In this document: one piece after another, positions 8,465 through 18,227 of the stretch
Position numbering within the stretch: position 1 is the stretch's first letter
How the letters are laid out: every line of letters begins with the position of its first letter
Assembly (NCBI RefSeq): GCF_003332305.1
Contig: NZ_QOIO01000017.1
Span: 47,062 to 111,061, forward strand
Length of the DNA stretch: 64,000 nucleotides
Origin: Microvirga aerophila
GTDB lineage: Bacteria > Pseudomonadota > Alphaproteobacteria > Rhizobiales > Beijerinckiaceae
Reading direction: 5' to 3'
Position numbers and translations under genes: made by a program
The notes under the pieces: generated by a model
Databases searched by the model: none
Told to the model about the DNA's origin: nothing
What the model saw: only the letters and a program-made list of their open reading frames with translations

Positions 8465-8881
8465 TCATTCGAGACGCTCGAACAGGATGTCCTGGGCGCC
8501 CTCCCAGAGGACCTTGGTGCCGAGCGCAAGGAGATTCTCCTGCCCCTTGCTGATCGTCAGGAAATGATTGCCTGCAAGCTGGCCCATCCTGCTCGCGAAC
8601 CGGACCCCGCCGTAAGCCAGAAGCAGTTCGGTCTCGCTGAAGCCGCCGGGATACAGGAGGAACTGGCCGGGTGCCGGATAGCTTGTCGCGTTCTCGAAGC
8701 CGAGGCCGAAGTCGGTGCTGCCGAGAGGGATCCAGCAGCCCTCCCCGCTCCAGCGCACGTGAATGATCCGCTGCTCGTAGGGAAGCAGGCTCAGGAACCG
8801 TTCGCAGGTCTTCGGTGCGGCCTCCTGCTCAAGTCTCGCTTCGAAATCGAAGGGTCCGGCCTTGATGTGCAGGAGGGTCAT
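8465..8881 (-). CDS. DUF3830 / cyclophilin-like family protein
   Basis: 138 aa from ATG 8881 (GGAG 12 bases upstream). The start of the track of conserved sequence at M-T-L-L-H-I-K-A-G decides this start; the longer open frame to 9019 is not protein-like. The soluble, beta-rich sequence includes P-K-T-C-E-R-F-L-S-L-L-P and H-V-R-W-S-G-E-G, features of DUF3830 proteins, which have a cyclophilin-like fold. No catalytic function is established; members often lie near amino acid or hydantoin metabolism genes. It is divergent from the first YihY gene. Confidence 0.65.
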   Translation of the reverse strand: MTLLHIKAGPFDFEARLEQEAAPKTCERFLSLLPYEQRIIHVRWSGEGCWIPLGSTDFGLGFENATSYPAPGQFLLYPGGFSETELLLAYGGVRFASRMGQLAGNHFLTISKGQENLLALGTKVLWEGAQDILFERLE

Positions 8882-8988
8882 CGGTGTTTCTCCGTCACGA
8901 AACCGCTGGCGCCCAGTCAAGCGCGTGGCTCTTCCACTGTTCCAACGGCATCCTCTAACCAGCATGGTCGATTCGCGGACCGAGCGCG

Positions 8989-9870
8989 TTGGCCCACAGC
9001 CGACAACCAGATGAGGCACTCATTCGCGCCCTGTTCCGCATACTCAAGCGCACCGGCTATCGCGCCTACGATGACGACGTCACGACGATCGCCTCGGGCG
9101 TGGCGTTCTTCGTTGTTCTCGCGGTCTTCCCGGGGATCGCCGCCATCGTCGGGCTCTATAGCCTGTTTGCCGGACCAAGGCTGGGGGATGTCCTTCAGGG
9201 GGCCCTGCCGAGCGTGCTTCCGGATTACGCGGTGCAGGTCATCTCCCGCCAGATCAGTTACATGGTGACCACTGGCGCCGCGGACGCCGAGCAGCTCGGC
9301 GTCGCTTCGGTTTTCGGGGCGGCCACGCTCCTGTTGGGCATCAACCGGGGCACTGCGGCGCTGTTCCGCGGCTTGAATTTTGTTTACGGCCGCAAGGACA
9401 CGCGCGGCCTCCTGAAATTCCTCGCCACGTCGTTCGCCTTCACCATCGGAGGCATCGCCTTCCTGTTCTTCGCCGTTGCGGCGGTGGTGCTGTTTCCTGG
9501 CCTTCTGCGGATGGTGGGACTTGAGGCGACGACGGTGCATGTCGTCGATCTGCTCCGCTGGCCTGCCATCCTCGTGGTGGTCGCGGCAGCGCTGGCAGTC
9601 GTCTATCGCTTCGGGCCGGACCGGGACACCATGGACTGGCGCTGGATCGCGTTCGGAAGCGCCGCCGCGTCCATCCTCTGGGTCTGTGCCTCGCTGCTGT
9701 TCTCGTGGGCCATGTCGTGGCTTGGCACCCTGGATGAGCTTTATGGAGCGGTCGGCGCCATGATCGGGTTCATGCTGTGGATCTGGTTGTCCGTCACGGT
9801 CGTGCTGATCGGGGCCGAGCTCGACGCGAGCGGCATGGAAATGGAGAAGGACCGCGGCTTCACCCGCTGA
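8989..9870 (+). CDS. YihY/BrkB-family membrane protein, copy 1
   Basis: 293 aa with six membrane segments. Family signatures include T-I-A-S-G-V-A-F-F near residue 38, a central N-R-G-T-A-A-L-F-R-G-L-N-F-V-Y-G, R-F-G-P-D-R-D near 207 and the final M-L-W-I-W-L-S-V-T-V-V-L-I-G-A-E-L. The family was once called ribonuclease BN in error; its role is unknown, with transport or envelope stress suggested. The only in-frame start near the first conserved residues is TTG 8989, with no clear ribosome binding site, so the N-terminus is uncertain. A paralogue follows at 10272. Confidence 0.88.
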   Translation: MAHSRQPDEALIRALFRILKRTGYRAYDDDVTTIASGVAFFVVLAVFPGIAAIVGLYSLFAGPRLGDVLQGALPSVLPDYAVQVISRQISYMVTTGAADAEQLGVASVFGAATLLLGINRGTAALFRGLNFVYGRKDTRGLLKFLATSFAFTIGGIAFLFFAVAAVVLFPGLLRMVGLEATTVHVVDLLRWPAILVVVAAALAVVYRFGPDRDTMDWRWIAFGSAAASILWVCASLLFSWAMSWLGTLDELYGAVGAMIGFMLWIWLSVTVVLIGAELDASGMEMEKDRGFTR

Positions 9871-9886
9871 CAAGCACCGCCGTTCC

Positions 9887-10273
9887 TCAGGAAACTGTCC
9901 GACTGACGACCCGCGCGACGACAAAAAGGATCGAGACGCCAAACGTCACCAGTGCGATGCCGCGCCAGCGATGGCTGCGCCGCTCCCAAACCGGTGGCAT
10001 GTTCCACTCGTCAGGGCGCGCACTATCCAGGAGGATCCTGAACTTCCGGTGCGCGTCCCAGGCGATCCCGAGCGCGACGAGCGAGGCCCACGCCAGGACG
10101 GTCGCGGCAGTCCACAGCAGTTCTTCGCCAATCCAACCCGCCACGCCTTTTCTCGCATGCAAAAGGAGCCAGGAGCCCGGTATCAGGGTTAACGCGGAAA
10201 GGCCACGAGCGTCGCGTTGGCCAGGCAAGGGCCTGCCGAACTCATAGTCCGCTGGACCGCAAGGATGCCGCAT
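9887..10273 (-). CDS. small two-helix membrane protein between the YihY genes
   Basis: 128 aa on the opposite strand to both YihY genes. Two good membrane segments are visible (E-L-L-W-T-A-A-T-V-L-A-W-A-S-L-V-A-L-G and I-A-L-V-T-F-G-V-S-I-L-F-V-V-A-R-V-V). A basic, tryptophan-containing linker separates them (P-D-E-W-N-M-P-P-V-W). The hydrophobicity pattern and reading frame support a real gene. The ATG at 10273 shares the palindromic CATG with the start of the plus-strand YihY gene at 10272, so the two 5' ends overlap. No ribosome binding site is evident. The family is not recognised. Confidence 0.5.
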   Translation of the reverse strand: MRHPCGPADYEFGRPLPGQRDARGLSALTLIPGSWLLLHARKGVAGWIGEELLWTAATVLAWASLVALGIAWDAHRKFRILLDSARPDEWNMPPVWERRSHRWRGIALVTFGVSILFVVARVVSRTVS

Positions 10274-11306
10274 GATTGAGCATGGCGAAGACTGGCGCTC
10301 CAAACTCGAAGAGGAGGCCGATCCCGGCGTGCTCCCGGACGACCTCGCCCATGCCCGCGAGCCTGGACGTGGACGCGAGGCGAACACCCCCGGGGAAATC
10401 TCGGCCCGCGGCTGGAAGGACATCCTCTGGCGCGTGCTCTGGCAGATCCCGGATGACCGCATCCTGTCCACCTCGGGCGGGGTCGCATTCTTCGCCCTGC
10501 TGGCCGTCTTTCCGGCGATTGCCACGATCGTGTCGCTCTATGGCCTCTTTGCCGATGCCGGTATAATTCGGGGACACCTGTCCCTTCTGGCCGGCATTCT
10601 TCCCAGCGGCGTGCTGGAGTTGATCGGCGGGCAGATCTCGCTGATCGTCACCCAGAGCAACGACACGCTTGGCGTGGCCTTCATCATCGGCTTTCTGGTG
10701 GCGCTGTGGAGCGCGAACTCGGGGGTGGCCGCCCTCTTCGATGCCCTCAACGTCGTTTATGGCGAGAAGGAGAAGCGCAGCCTGCTGCGCTTCTACGCCA
10801 CGACGTTCCTGATCACGCTGGGCATGATCGGTTTCGTCATACTGGCCATCAGTGCAGTGGTGGTCGCACCCGTTGTGCTCACGTTCATGGGCTTCGCCAC
10901 CCCGGCCGAACGGCTCCTTGCCGTCCTGCGCTGGCCGATCCTTCTCGCGGTCGTGGCCGTGTGGCTGGCCGTCATCTACCGCTACGGCCCGAGCCGCCGC
11001 GATCCGAAGTGGCGCTGGGTGACCTGGGGCAGCGTCATCGCGGCCGTGCTCTGGCTTGCGGCCTCGATGCTGTTCTCCTGGTATGTCGCCAACTTCGACA
11101 GCTACAACAGGACCTATGGATCGCTCGGGGCCGGGGTCGGCTTCATGGTGTGGATCTGGCTGTCGGTGGTGATCGTTCTGCTCGGGGCCGAGCTCAATGC
11201 CGAGACGGAGCACCAGACGGCCCGGGACAGCACTGAAGGGACGCCGAAGCCGCTGGGCGCTCGCGGCGCCAACATGGCGGATCATGTCGGTGCATCGCAC
11301 GCCTGA
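10272..11306 (+). CDS. YihY/BrkB-family membrane protein, copy 2
   Basis: 344 aa. A hydrophilic N-terminal extension of about 60 residues precedes the six-helix YihY core: T-S-G-G-V-A-F-F-A-L-L-A-V-F-P near 70, A-N-S-G-V-A-A-L-F-D-A-L-N-V-V-Y-G near 145, Y-R-Y-G-P-S-R-R-D near 235 and V-W-I-W-L-S-V-V-I-V-L-L-G-A-E-L near the end. A polar tail of some 40 residues follows. It is clearly related to the protein at 8989 but divergent, so the duplication is old. Function as for copy 1 is unknown. Confidence 0.88.
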   Translation: MIEHGEDWRSKLEEEADPGVLPDDLAHAREPGRGREANTPGEISARGWKDILWRVLWQIPDDRILSTSGGVAFFALLAVFPAIATIVSLYGLFADAGIIRGHLSLLAGILPSGVLELIGGQISLIVTQSNDTLGVAFIIGFLVALWSANSGVAALFDALNVVYGEKEKRSLLRFYATTFLITLGMIGFVILAISAVVVAPVVLTFMGFATPAERLLAVLRWPILLAVVAVWLAVIYRYGPSRRDPKWRWVTWGSVIAAVLWLAASMLFSWYVANFDSYNRTYGSLGAGVGFMVWIWLSVVIVLLGAELNAETEHQTARDSTEGTPKPLGARGANMADHVGASHA

Positions 11307-11363
11307 CGCAGGCGGGACACCGCAGCCACAGTTGCCCCAAGCCTTTGGCGCCGGCCTTCAGCC

Positions 11364-12845
11364 CTACAGCAGGGGCGAGAGCAGCCGCGCCGTGGAGTCG
11401 CGCAACCGCTTGAGGAGCGGGCTGCGCCGATACCCGGCAGCATCGAACGGGTAGCAGTTGGTGAGATCGCGCTCGAACGCCGCCTCCAGCTCCTGCGCGA
11501 GCCGCGCGTCGTAGATCACGCCATTGAGCTCGTAGTTGATGCTGAAGCTGCGGATGTCGAGGTTGGCCGAGCCGATCGAGCAGACCTCGCCGTCGATGCT
11601 GAGCGTCTTGGCATGCAGGTAGCCTTTTCCGTACATGTGGACCTGCGCTCCGGCCGCTGCGACTTCGGCCAGGTAGGTGTTGGCGGCCCAGTACGGCGTC
11701 TGGTTCAGCCCCTCGCCACGGTCGCTCACCATCACGTCGACCGCGACGCCGGCCAAGGCCGCCGCCCCAAGCGCCTCCGCGATGGTGGCATCGAGGATGA
11801 AGAAGGGCGTCTGAAGGCGCACGTGATGCTGGGCCGACGTGATCATGGCGAAGTAAAGCTGACGGATCGCGCGCCACTCCGAGTCCGGGCCCGAGGTCAG
11901 GATCTGCACCGGCACGTGGCCATCAACGGCACCCGCATCCCCGGCCTCGACAGCAGGCGCTTCATTCCCGAGCGACGGAAACCGTTCCGCCGCGAAGAGG
12001 TCCTCGCCCGTCGCGTTGTACCAGTCGACGAGGAACACCACCTGCAACACCGCCGCCGCCTCCCCTTCGAGGCGCACCTGCGTGTCCCGCCAGTGGTCGA
12101 AGGTAGGTCCGCCATCGATGTGCTCCTGGGCGATGTTCATCCCGCCCGTGTAGCCAACCCGCCCGTCGATCACTGCGATCTTGCGGTGGTTGCGGTAGGA
12201 GACCGTGTGCAGCCAGTAAAGTGCCGACACCGGGGCTGATTTCACGCCGCCCTGGCCGAGTTCGCGTTTGTAGCGGCGGGTGAGGCGGAACAACGATCCG
12301 AACGGGTCATAAAGCAAGCGCACCTCGACGCCATGGGCGGCCCGCTCGGTCAGGATCGCCTTGAGCTCGCGGGTGAAGGCGTCGTCGGCCCAGGTGTAGA
12401 ACTGGAGGTAGATCGTGCGCTGCGCCTGCCTCAGATCCTCCATCAGGCTGGGGTAGAACGTGGATGCGTTTTGCTGGATCGCGACCCGGTTGCGCGTGGT
12501 CAGGGCGGAATGGGAGTTGCGCCGCACCAGCGACATCAGCCGCCTGCGAACCGGGCTTTGCTCCTCAAGGCTGCCGATCTCGGCATCCTGGCGTGCTAGG
12601 AGTTGCTCGATCAGAGGGGCGGCCGTCCCCTCCAGGTTCTGGCGCGCGAGCTTTCTCTGCCGGCTGAAGGCCTTGCGGTCGCGTCCGAACAGGACATAGA
12701 TGGCAAGGCCGATGACGGGCAGGAGCAGGAACAGCAGCATCCAAGCGAGCGTCGCTTGGGGACGGCGGTTCTCCAGAAGGATGTAGACGCCGGTGAGCAG
12801 CGCATAGGCTGCGAAGAACCAGCCGAGGGCCACGGTCCAGGTCAT
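11364..12845 (-). CDS. cls: cardiolipin synthase (phospholipase D family)
   Basis: 493 aa, the usual ClsA length. Two N-terminal membrane helices (about 3-20 and 35-55) are followed by two HKD phosphodiesterase motifs: H-R-K-I-A-V-I-D-G-R-V-G-Y-T-G-G-M-N and H-A-K-T-L-S-I-D-G-E-V-C-S-I-G-S-A-N. It condenses two phosphatidylglycerols, or PG with another phospholipid, into cardiolipin at the inner membrane. The start at 12845 has a GAAGG site. It lies 37 bases downstream of the RND permease stop on the same strand, so it may be the last gene of the efflux operon. Confidence 0.93.
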   Translation of the reverse strand: MTWTVALGWFFAAYALLTGVYILLENRRPQATLAWMLLFLLLPVIGLAIYVLFGRDRKAFSRQRKLARQNLEGTAAPLIEQLLARQDAEIGSLEEQSPVRRRLMSLVRRNSHSALTTRNRVAIQQNASTFYPSLMEDLRQAQRTIYLQFYTWADDAFTRELKAILTERAAHGVEVRLLYDPFGSLFRLTRRYKRELGQGGVKSAPVSALYWLHTVSYRNHRKIAVIDGRVGYTGGMNIAQEHIDGGPTFDHWRDTQVRLEGEAAAVLQVVFLVDWYNATGEDLFAAERFPSLGNEAPAVEAGDAGAVDGHVPVQILTSGPDSEWRAIRQLYFAMITSAQHHVRLQTPFFILDATIAEALGAAALAGVAVDVMVSDRGEGLNQTPYWAANTYLAEVAAAGAQVHMYGKGYLHAKTLSIDGEVCSIGSANLDIRSFSINYELNGVIYDARLAQELEAAFERDLTNCYPFDAAGYRRSPLLKRLRDSTARLLSPLL

Positions 12846-12882
12846 CCTGTCCTTCTTCTCCCATCAGGCAGCGGACACGGTG

Positions 12883-15800
12883 CTACTCCCCGGCGGGCGT
12901 GGGGGCGGGAGCCGGAGCGGCCGTTTCCGCCCGCTTCCTTGTGCGCGTCACCAGCCGGAAGAACAGCGGCACGAACAGGACCGCCACGAACGTCGCCGCC
13001 AGCATGCCGCCGATCACGCCGGTGCCAATCGAGTGGCGGCTGGCCGAGCTGGCGCCGCTTGCAAGGGCCAGCGGCACCACGCCGAGAATGAAGGCCAGCG
13101 AGGTCATGACGATGGGGCGGAAGCGCAACCGCGCAGCCTCCAGGGCGGCGTCGTAGACGCTTTCCCCTGCCCTGTGGCGCTCGGCCGCCACCTCGACGAT
13201 CAGGATCGCGTTCTTGGCCGAAAGCCCGATCAGGGTGACGATACCGACCTGGAAGTAGATGTCGTTCTCGATCCCGCGCAGCCAGATCGCCAGGATAGCC
13301 CCGAACACCGCGAACGGCACTGCCGTGATCACCGCGAGCGGCAGCGACCAGCGCTCGTACTGCGCCGCCAGGATCAGGAACACCATCACGAGGCCGAACA
13401 GGAAGCCCTGCGCGCCCGTCCCGGCCGATTGCAGCTCCTGGAAGGCCGAGCCCGTCCAGCCGATGGAGTAGTCCGACGACAGGGTCTGCGCCACCACCTG
13501 CTCCATGGCCGCGATGGCCTGCCCCGAGGAGAAGCCCGGGGCCGGGTTGCCCTGGATCTTCGCGGCCGGGAAGACGTTGAAGCGGTCGACCACGTCGGGG
13601 CCGACGGTGCGGGTGACGGAGACCAGGACGCTGAGCGGAACCATGGCGTTGTTGGCGGAGCGCACGAACACGTGTTGCAGGTCGTTGGGCGATGTCCGGA
13701 ACTCGGCCTCCGACGACAGGCTCACCCGATAGGTGCGCCCGAACAGGGTGAAGTCGTTGACGTAAAGGCTGCCGAACGTGCTCTGCATGGTGTCGAAGAT
13801 GCTCGTGATCGGCACGCCGAGCGCCTTCGCCTTCTCCCGGTCGACATCGAGGCTGTACTGCGGCGTGCCCGTGTTGAAGGTGGTGGACACGCCGGCCAGC
13901 TCAGGCCGCTGGCCTGCGGCCTGGATCACCTGCTGGGCCGCCTGCGCCAGGTTCTCCAGGCTGCCGCCGGAGCGGTCCTGGAGGTAGAACTCGAAGCCGC
14001 CCGTGGTGCTCAGGCCCATGATCGGCGGCGGATTGAAGCCGATCACGACCCCATCGCGGAAATTGGCGTTGAGGGCCGCGAAGGCGGGGGCGAGGTTGCG
14101 CGCGTCAAGCCGCGGATCGGTGCGCTCCGACCAATCCGTAAGGGAGACGAAGGACACCCCGGCATTGGTCTTCAGCGCACCGGAAAGGAGGTCGAATCCG
14201 GCGATCGTGACCACGCTCTCGACGGCCGGGTGCTGCATCGCGCCGTCCGTGACCTGCTCCGTAATCTTTGTCGTCCGGTCCAGGGAAGCGGCCGGAGGCA
14301 GCATCGTCACCAGGAAGACGGAGCCTTGATCCTCGGCCGGCACGAGCGCGCTGGGCACGCGCTGGAACAGCCACCAGGTCGCGCCGAGCATCAGCGCGAC
14401 GACGGCGAGCGCAACCACCGCATGACGCAGGAAGAAGGCGGTGCCGCCGATGAAGCGCCGCGTGAGCCAATCGAAGCCCCGGTTGAACACGCGGAACGGC
14501 AGCCAGGGTTCGCCATGCCCCTGCTTGAGCATCAGCGCGCACAGGGCCGGCGTCAGGGTGAGCGCCACGATGCCGGACACCACCACCGAGACGGCAATCG
14601 TGATCGCGAACTGCCGGTACAGCTCGCCCGCCAGGCCGCCGAGGAACGACACCGGGACGAACACGGCGCACAGCACCAGCACGATGGCCACCAGAGGCCC
14701 GCTCACCTCCTGCATGGCCTGGATCGCCGCCTCGCGGGGCGGTTTGCCTTCCGTCGTCATGATGCGCTCGACGTTCTCCAGCACGATGATCGCGTCGTCG
14801 ACCACGATGCCGATGGCGAGGATCAGGCCGAACAGGGTGAGCAGGTTGATCGAGAAGCCGAGCAGGTACATGCCCGCAAACGCCCCGATGATGGAGACCG
14901 GCACGGCCAGGACGGGAATGAAGGTCGCGCGCCAGTTTTGCAGGAACACGAAGACGACCACCACCACAAGGACGATGGCCTCGATGAAGGTCGCGATCAC
15001 CGCCTCGATCGAGGCATTGATGAAGAGCGTCGTGTTGAACGGCACGTCGTGGCGGATCCCGTCGGGGAAGCGCCGGGCGAGCCGCTCCATGGTGGCGTCG
15101 ACGGCCGCAGAGACATCCAGTGCGTTGGCGTCCGGCTGGAGATAGATGCCGATGGGAACTGTCGGGGCGCCGTTGAGGGTGGCGACGGTCGAGTAGTTCA
15201 GGGAACCCAGTTCCACACGGGCGACGTCCTTGAGGCGCAAGGATGCGCCGTTCTCGTCCGAGCGCAGGATGATCTGCTCGAACTCGCGCGGATCGGCGAG
15301 GCGGCCCCTGGTGGTCGCCGAGTAGGTGAAGGCTTGCTCGCCTGGCATCGGCTCCTCGGCGAAGCGCCCGGCCGCGAACTGGGCGTTCTGCTCGCGGATG
15401 GCGGCGGCTATGTCGCCCGGGGTGAGACCATACTGAGCGACCTTGTCGGGCCTGAGCCAGATGCGCATCGAGTAGTCCGAGGCGCCGAAGAGCGAGGCGT
15501 CGCCGACCCCGGGGACGCGCCGCAACTCGTCGATGACGTTCACCAGGGCATAGTTGGAGATGTAGATCGTGTCGTAGCGGCGGTCGGGCGACGACAGGGC
15601 CACGATCTGAAGGATCGAGGACGACCGCTTGGTGGCCGTGACGCCCTGCCGCCGCACCTCCTCGGGCAGCACGGCCAACGCGCGCTGGACCCGGTTGTTG
15701 ACGTTGATCGTCGCCTGGTCGGCGTCGGTGCCGGTCTGGAAATACACGGACAGGTTCATGGTGCCTGTGCCGGTCGAGGTGGACTGCATGTAGATCATGC

Positions 15801-16023
15801 CCTCGACGCCGTTGATCTGTTGCTCCAGGGGAGCGGCCACGGTCTCGGCGATGGTCTGGGCGCTTGCCCCTGGATAGGTGGCCGAGACCACGACTTGGGG
15901 CGGGACGATCTCGGGATACTGCGCGACCGGCAGGATCCGCATCGCGAGGAGCCCGGCCAGCAGAATGACGATGGAGAGGACCGAGGCGAAGATCGGGCGG
16001 TCGATGAAGAACCGTGAGAACAT
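12883..16023 (-). CDS. RND multidrug efflux permease (HAE-1/AcrB family)
   Basis: 1046 aa, full length for an AcrB-like pump. The N-terminus [15 protein letters not shown] is the family hallmark. The membrane helix 4 proton-relay pair is present ([14 protein letters not shown]), as are the large periplasmic loops and the C-terminal [17 protein letters not shown]. It exports hydrophobic drugs or bile-like compounds by proton antiport. The ATG at 16023 has a GGAGAGG site and lies 25 bases after the adaptor stop. No outer-membrane factor gene is in the cluster, so a TolC-like partner encoded elsewhere must be used. Confidence 0.95.
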   Translation of the reverse strand: MFSRFFIDRPIFASVLSIVILLAGLLAMRILPVAQYPEIVPPQVVVSATYPGASAQTIAETVAAPLEQQINGVEGMIYMQSTSTGTGTMNLSVYFQTGTDADQATINVNNRVQRALAVLPEEVRRQGVTATKRSSSILQIVALSSPDRRYDTIYISNYALVNVIDELRRVPGVGDASLFGASDYSMRIWLRPDKVAQYGLTPGDIAAAIREQNAQFAAGRFAEEPMPGEQAFTYSATTRGRLADPREFEQIILRSDENGASLRLKDVARVELGSLNYSTVATLNGAPTVPIGIYLQPDANALDVSAAVDATMERLARRFPDGIRHDVPFNTTLFINASIEAVIATFIEAIVLVVVVVFVFLQNWRATFIPVLAVPVSIIGAFAGMYLLGFSINLLTLFGLILAIGIVVDDAIIVLENVERIMTTEGKPPREAAIQAMQEVSGPLVAIVLVLCAVFVPVSFLGGLAGELYRQFAITIAVSVVVSGIVALTLTPALCALMLKQGHGEPWLPFRVFNRGFDWLTRRFIGGTAFFLRHAVVALAVVALMLGATWWLFQRVPSALVPAEDQGSVFLVTMLPPAASLDRTTKITEQVTDGAMQHPAVESVVTIAGFDLLSGALKTNAGVSFVSLTDWSERTDPRLDARNLAPAFAALNANFRDGVVIGFNPPPIMGLSTTGGFEFYLQDRSGGSLENLAQAAQQVIQAAGQRPELAGVSTTFNTGTPQYSLDVDREKAKALGVPITSIFDTMQSTFGSLYVNDFTLFGRTYRVSLSSEAEFRTSPNDLQHVFVRSANNAMVPLSVLVSVTRTVGPDVVDRFNVFPAAKIQGNPAPGFSSGQAIAAMEQVVAQTLSSDYSIGWTGSAFQELQSAGTGAQGFLFGLVMVFLILAAQYERWSLPLAVITAVPFAVFGAILAIWLRGIENDIYFQVGIVTLIGLSAKNAILIVEVAAERHRAGESVYDAALEAARLRFRPIVMTSLAFILGVVPLALASGASSASRHSIGTGVIGGMLAATFVAVLFVPLFFRLVTRTRKRAETAAPAPAPTPAGE

Positions 16024-16048
16024 GGCCGCGCTCCTCTCCTGCCGGCGC

Positions 16049-17236
16049 TCAGCCGGGTGGTTTCGAGGCCTGGGCAGGCTGTGGTCCGACGGAGACCGGC
16101 GCCGGCCTCACGGGCTGTCCCGGGCGGACGCGGATCACGCCGTCGACGATGATGCGTTCGCCGCCGCTCAATCCCTCCGGCACCACCCATCCCGCCGCGA
16201 CCTCGGGGCCGAGGCGGATCGGACGGACCTGGGCGACATCGTTCCCGCCGAGGACGTAGACCGAGGGGCCTTGGGGGCCCTGGCTCACCGCCTGGCGCGG
16301 GATGACGATGGCGTTCGGGAGCGTGTTGCCGAGGATGCGCACCCGGACGAACTGGCCCGGCAGGAGGATGCCCTCCGGGTTCGGGAAGATGGCCCGCGCC
16401 TGGACCGTGCCGGTCTGTGGATCAACCCGCTGGGCGGCGGTGTCAATCCTGCCGCGCTGGGGATAAACCGTTTCCTGTGCATGGAGCAGCTCGACGCTCA
16501 GATCGTTCGCAGTGATCGGCTTCTCGCGTTGCGTGTTGAGTGCCCGGAAGCCTTGGACCTGCCCGATGGTGAAGGAGAAGTCCACATAGGCCGGATCGAG
16601 CTGGCTGATGATGGTGAGGAGCGTCTGCTGCGCCAGGATGAGCGAGCCGATCGGGGGTGATTGCAGCGCCGTGACGCCGCTGGCGGGCGCCGCCACCGTG
16701 GTGTAGTCCAGATTAAGCCTGGCTCCCTCAAGCTCCGCTTGAGCGAGGCTGACGCCAGCACGGGCCTGGTCGCGCTGGGCGCGGGCTTCGTCGAGCAGCA
16801 CGTCGGTCGAGACACCACGGCGAAAAAGCTCCTCGGTGCGGTTGAAGTTCTCCTCGGCCTGGCGCAGCGTCGCCTGCGCCTGTTGCAACTGCGCCTGCGC
16901 CCGGTCCAGGGCGACCTGGTAGGTGGCCGGGTCGATGCGGAACAGGACCTGCCCCTGCGTGACGCGTGACCCTTCCTCGTATTCCCGCTTGAGCAGAAGG
17001 CCGCCGACCCGAGGGCGCACCTCGACATCGCGGAAGCCGGCGATGCGGCCGGCGAATTCCTCCGGGTACGGCACCTCGGCCGGCCGGGCCACGATGATGC
17101 CAACCTCGGGCGGAGGGCGTGCAGGCTCAGATGCGGTCTGGGGCGCGGTCGGCTCCTCGGTGCGGAGCACGAAGAAGTACAAACCCGCGGCGAGGGCCAA
17201 GCCGATCACGGCGATGAGGAGGATGCGCCTGGCCAC
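16049..17236 (-). CDS. RND efflux periplasmic adaptor (membrane fusion protein)
   Basis: 395 aa from a GTG start at 17236 with a GGAGGG site. An N-terminal membrane anchor (about 6-24) is followed by a barrel-sandwich half ([14 protein letters not shown]), a coiled-coil hairpin rich in Gln/Ala/Arg (about 95-165), the second lipoyl half and the beta-barrel ([12 protein letters not shown]). This is the AcrA/MexA organisation. It joins the permease at 12883 to an outer-membrane channel. It has no lipobox, so it is anchored by the N-terminal helix. It is the first gene of the operon adaptor-permease-(cls). Confidence 0.93.
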   Translation of the reverse strand: MARRILLIAVIGLALAAGLYFFVLRTEEPTAPQTASEPARPPPEVGIIVARPAEVPYPEEFAGRIAGFRDVEVRPRVGGLLLKREYEEGSRVTQGQVLFRIDPATYQVALDRAQAQLQQAQATLRQAEENFNRTEELFRRGVSTDVLLDEARAQRDQARAGVSLAQAELEGARLNLDYTTVAAPASGVTALQSPPIGSLILAQQTLLTIISQLDPAYVDFSFTIGQVQGFRALNTQREKPITANDLSVELLHAQETVYPQRGRIDTAAQRVDPQTGTVQARAIFPNPEGILLPGQFVRVRILGNTLPNAIVIPRQAVSQGPQGPSVYVLGGNDVAQVRPIRLGPEVAAGWVVPEGLSGGERIIVDGVIRVRPGQPVRPAPVSVGPQPAQASKPPG

Positions 17237-17298
17237 GTTGCCCTCCGGGCCAGAATGGGCAACCTGTCCTGAACGGACGCCCTCCAGCTCAAGCCATG

Positions 17299-17324
17299 AA
17301 CAACCCGCGCATGGGACAGGTTCC
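17299..17324 (-). promoter_or_regulatory. EcfG-type promoter-like site before the RND operon
   Basis: On the minus strand GGAAC (17320-17324) is followed after 18 bases by GTT (17299-17301), about 63 bases upstream of the adaptor start. This would place the pump in the general stress response. No local TetR-type repressor gene is divergent from the pump, so stress-sigma control is a reasonable alternative. Confidence 0.4.
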
Positions 17325-17476
17325 GCGCCAAACCGCGCACTGATCGAAATTGCCTTCGCACTAAACCGCTGATGCCGCTGCGATCATCGGCCTGCCGGGC
17401 GGAACCTCACGGGGCATCCGGGATTGTCACGGATCGCTCCATCCCGATGGCATTGTTGCGGTCAGGAGCCAATCCA

Positions 17477-18091
17477 ATGTTCGACTGGATCACGGGCTTC
17501 GTGGTGCGGAGCGGCTATGTCGGCGTCTGCCTGCTCATGCTGGCCGAGAACATCGTCCCGCCGATCCCATCAGAGATCATCATGCCGCTGGCGGGCTTCA
17601 CGGCCGCGCGCGGCCAGCTCAGCCTCGTCCTCGTGATCCTCGCCGGCACGGTCGGATCCCTCCTCGGAGCCGCCTTCTGGTACTACGTCGGGCGACGGCT
17701 CGGCTCGGAGCGCCTGAAGCATCTGGCAGCGCGGCATGGCCGCTGGCTGACCCTTGCGCCCGATGATGTCGACCGTGCCGACGACTGGTTTCGTCGGCAC
17801 GGGGCCAAGGCCGTTTTCTTCGGCCGCGTCATCCCGACCGTGCGGACACTGATCTCGGTGCCGGCCGGCATCGCCGGCATGCCGCTCCCACAGTTTCTGG
17901 CATGGTCCGTCCTCGGCACCAGCCTCTGGACTGCGCTGCTCGCCGGTGCCGGGTATCTGCTCCAGAGCCAGTACGAGCGCGTGGCCGACTACCTCAACCC
18001 GGTGTCGACCGTCGTCGTGGTGCTGATCGTCGGCTGGTATCTCTACCGGGTCGTGACCTTCCGGCCCGCCGGCCGGGAGGCGGCAAAGTAA
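17477..18091 (+). CDS. DedA-family membrane protein
   Basis: 204 aa. The start at 17477 has an AGGAG site eight bases away; the open frame back to 17372 is not protein-like. DedA signatures are present: E-N-I-V-P-P-I-P-S-E-I-I-M-P-L-A-G near residue 21, F-W-Y-Y-V-G-R-R-L-G near 60, and F-F-G-R-V-I-P-T-V-R-T-L-I-S-V-P-A-G near 115. The acidic residue after the first helix and the two arginines match those needed in other DedA proteins. The family is linked to undecaprenyl phosphate or phospholipid flipping and proton-dependent drug tolerance. It is divergent from the RND operon. Confidence 0.92.
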   Translation: MFDWITGFVVRSGYVGVCLLMLAENIVPPIPSEIIMPLAGFTAARGQLSLVLVILAGTVGSLLGAAFWYYVGRRLGSERLKHLAARHGRWLTLAPDDVDRADDWFRRHGAKAVFFGRVIPTVRTLISVPAGIAGMPLPQFLAWSVLGTSLWTALLAGAGYLLQSQYERVADYLNPVSTVVVVLIVGWYLYRVVTFRPAGREAAK

Positions 18092-18227
18092 AATAAATTA
18101 CGGGGTATAGACAGGGTCGAATCCCCGAGGGAATGGTTGTCGAGCGCAGGCTTCCGCGCCACCCGTCATGTTTCCCTGAGTACAAACCTACATTGCCTGT
18201 CGAGCAACCCCGCTTGAGGAGTGTGAC

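Noticed and set aside
12880..16017. 1045-codon open frame on the plus strand
   Set aside because: It is antisense to the RND permease throughout. Its translation is charged, His/Arg/Glu-rich and without domain signatures, as expected for the complement of a GC-rich gene.
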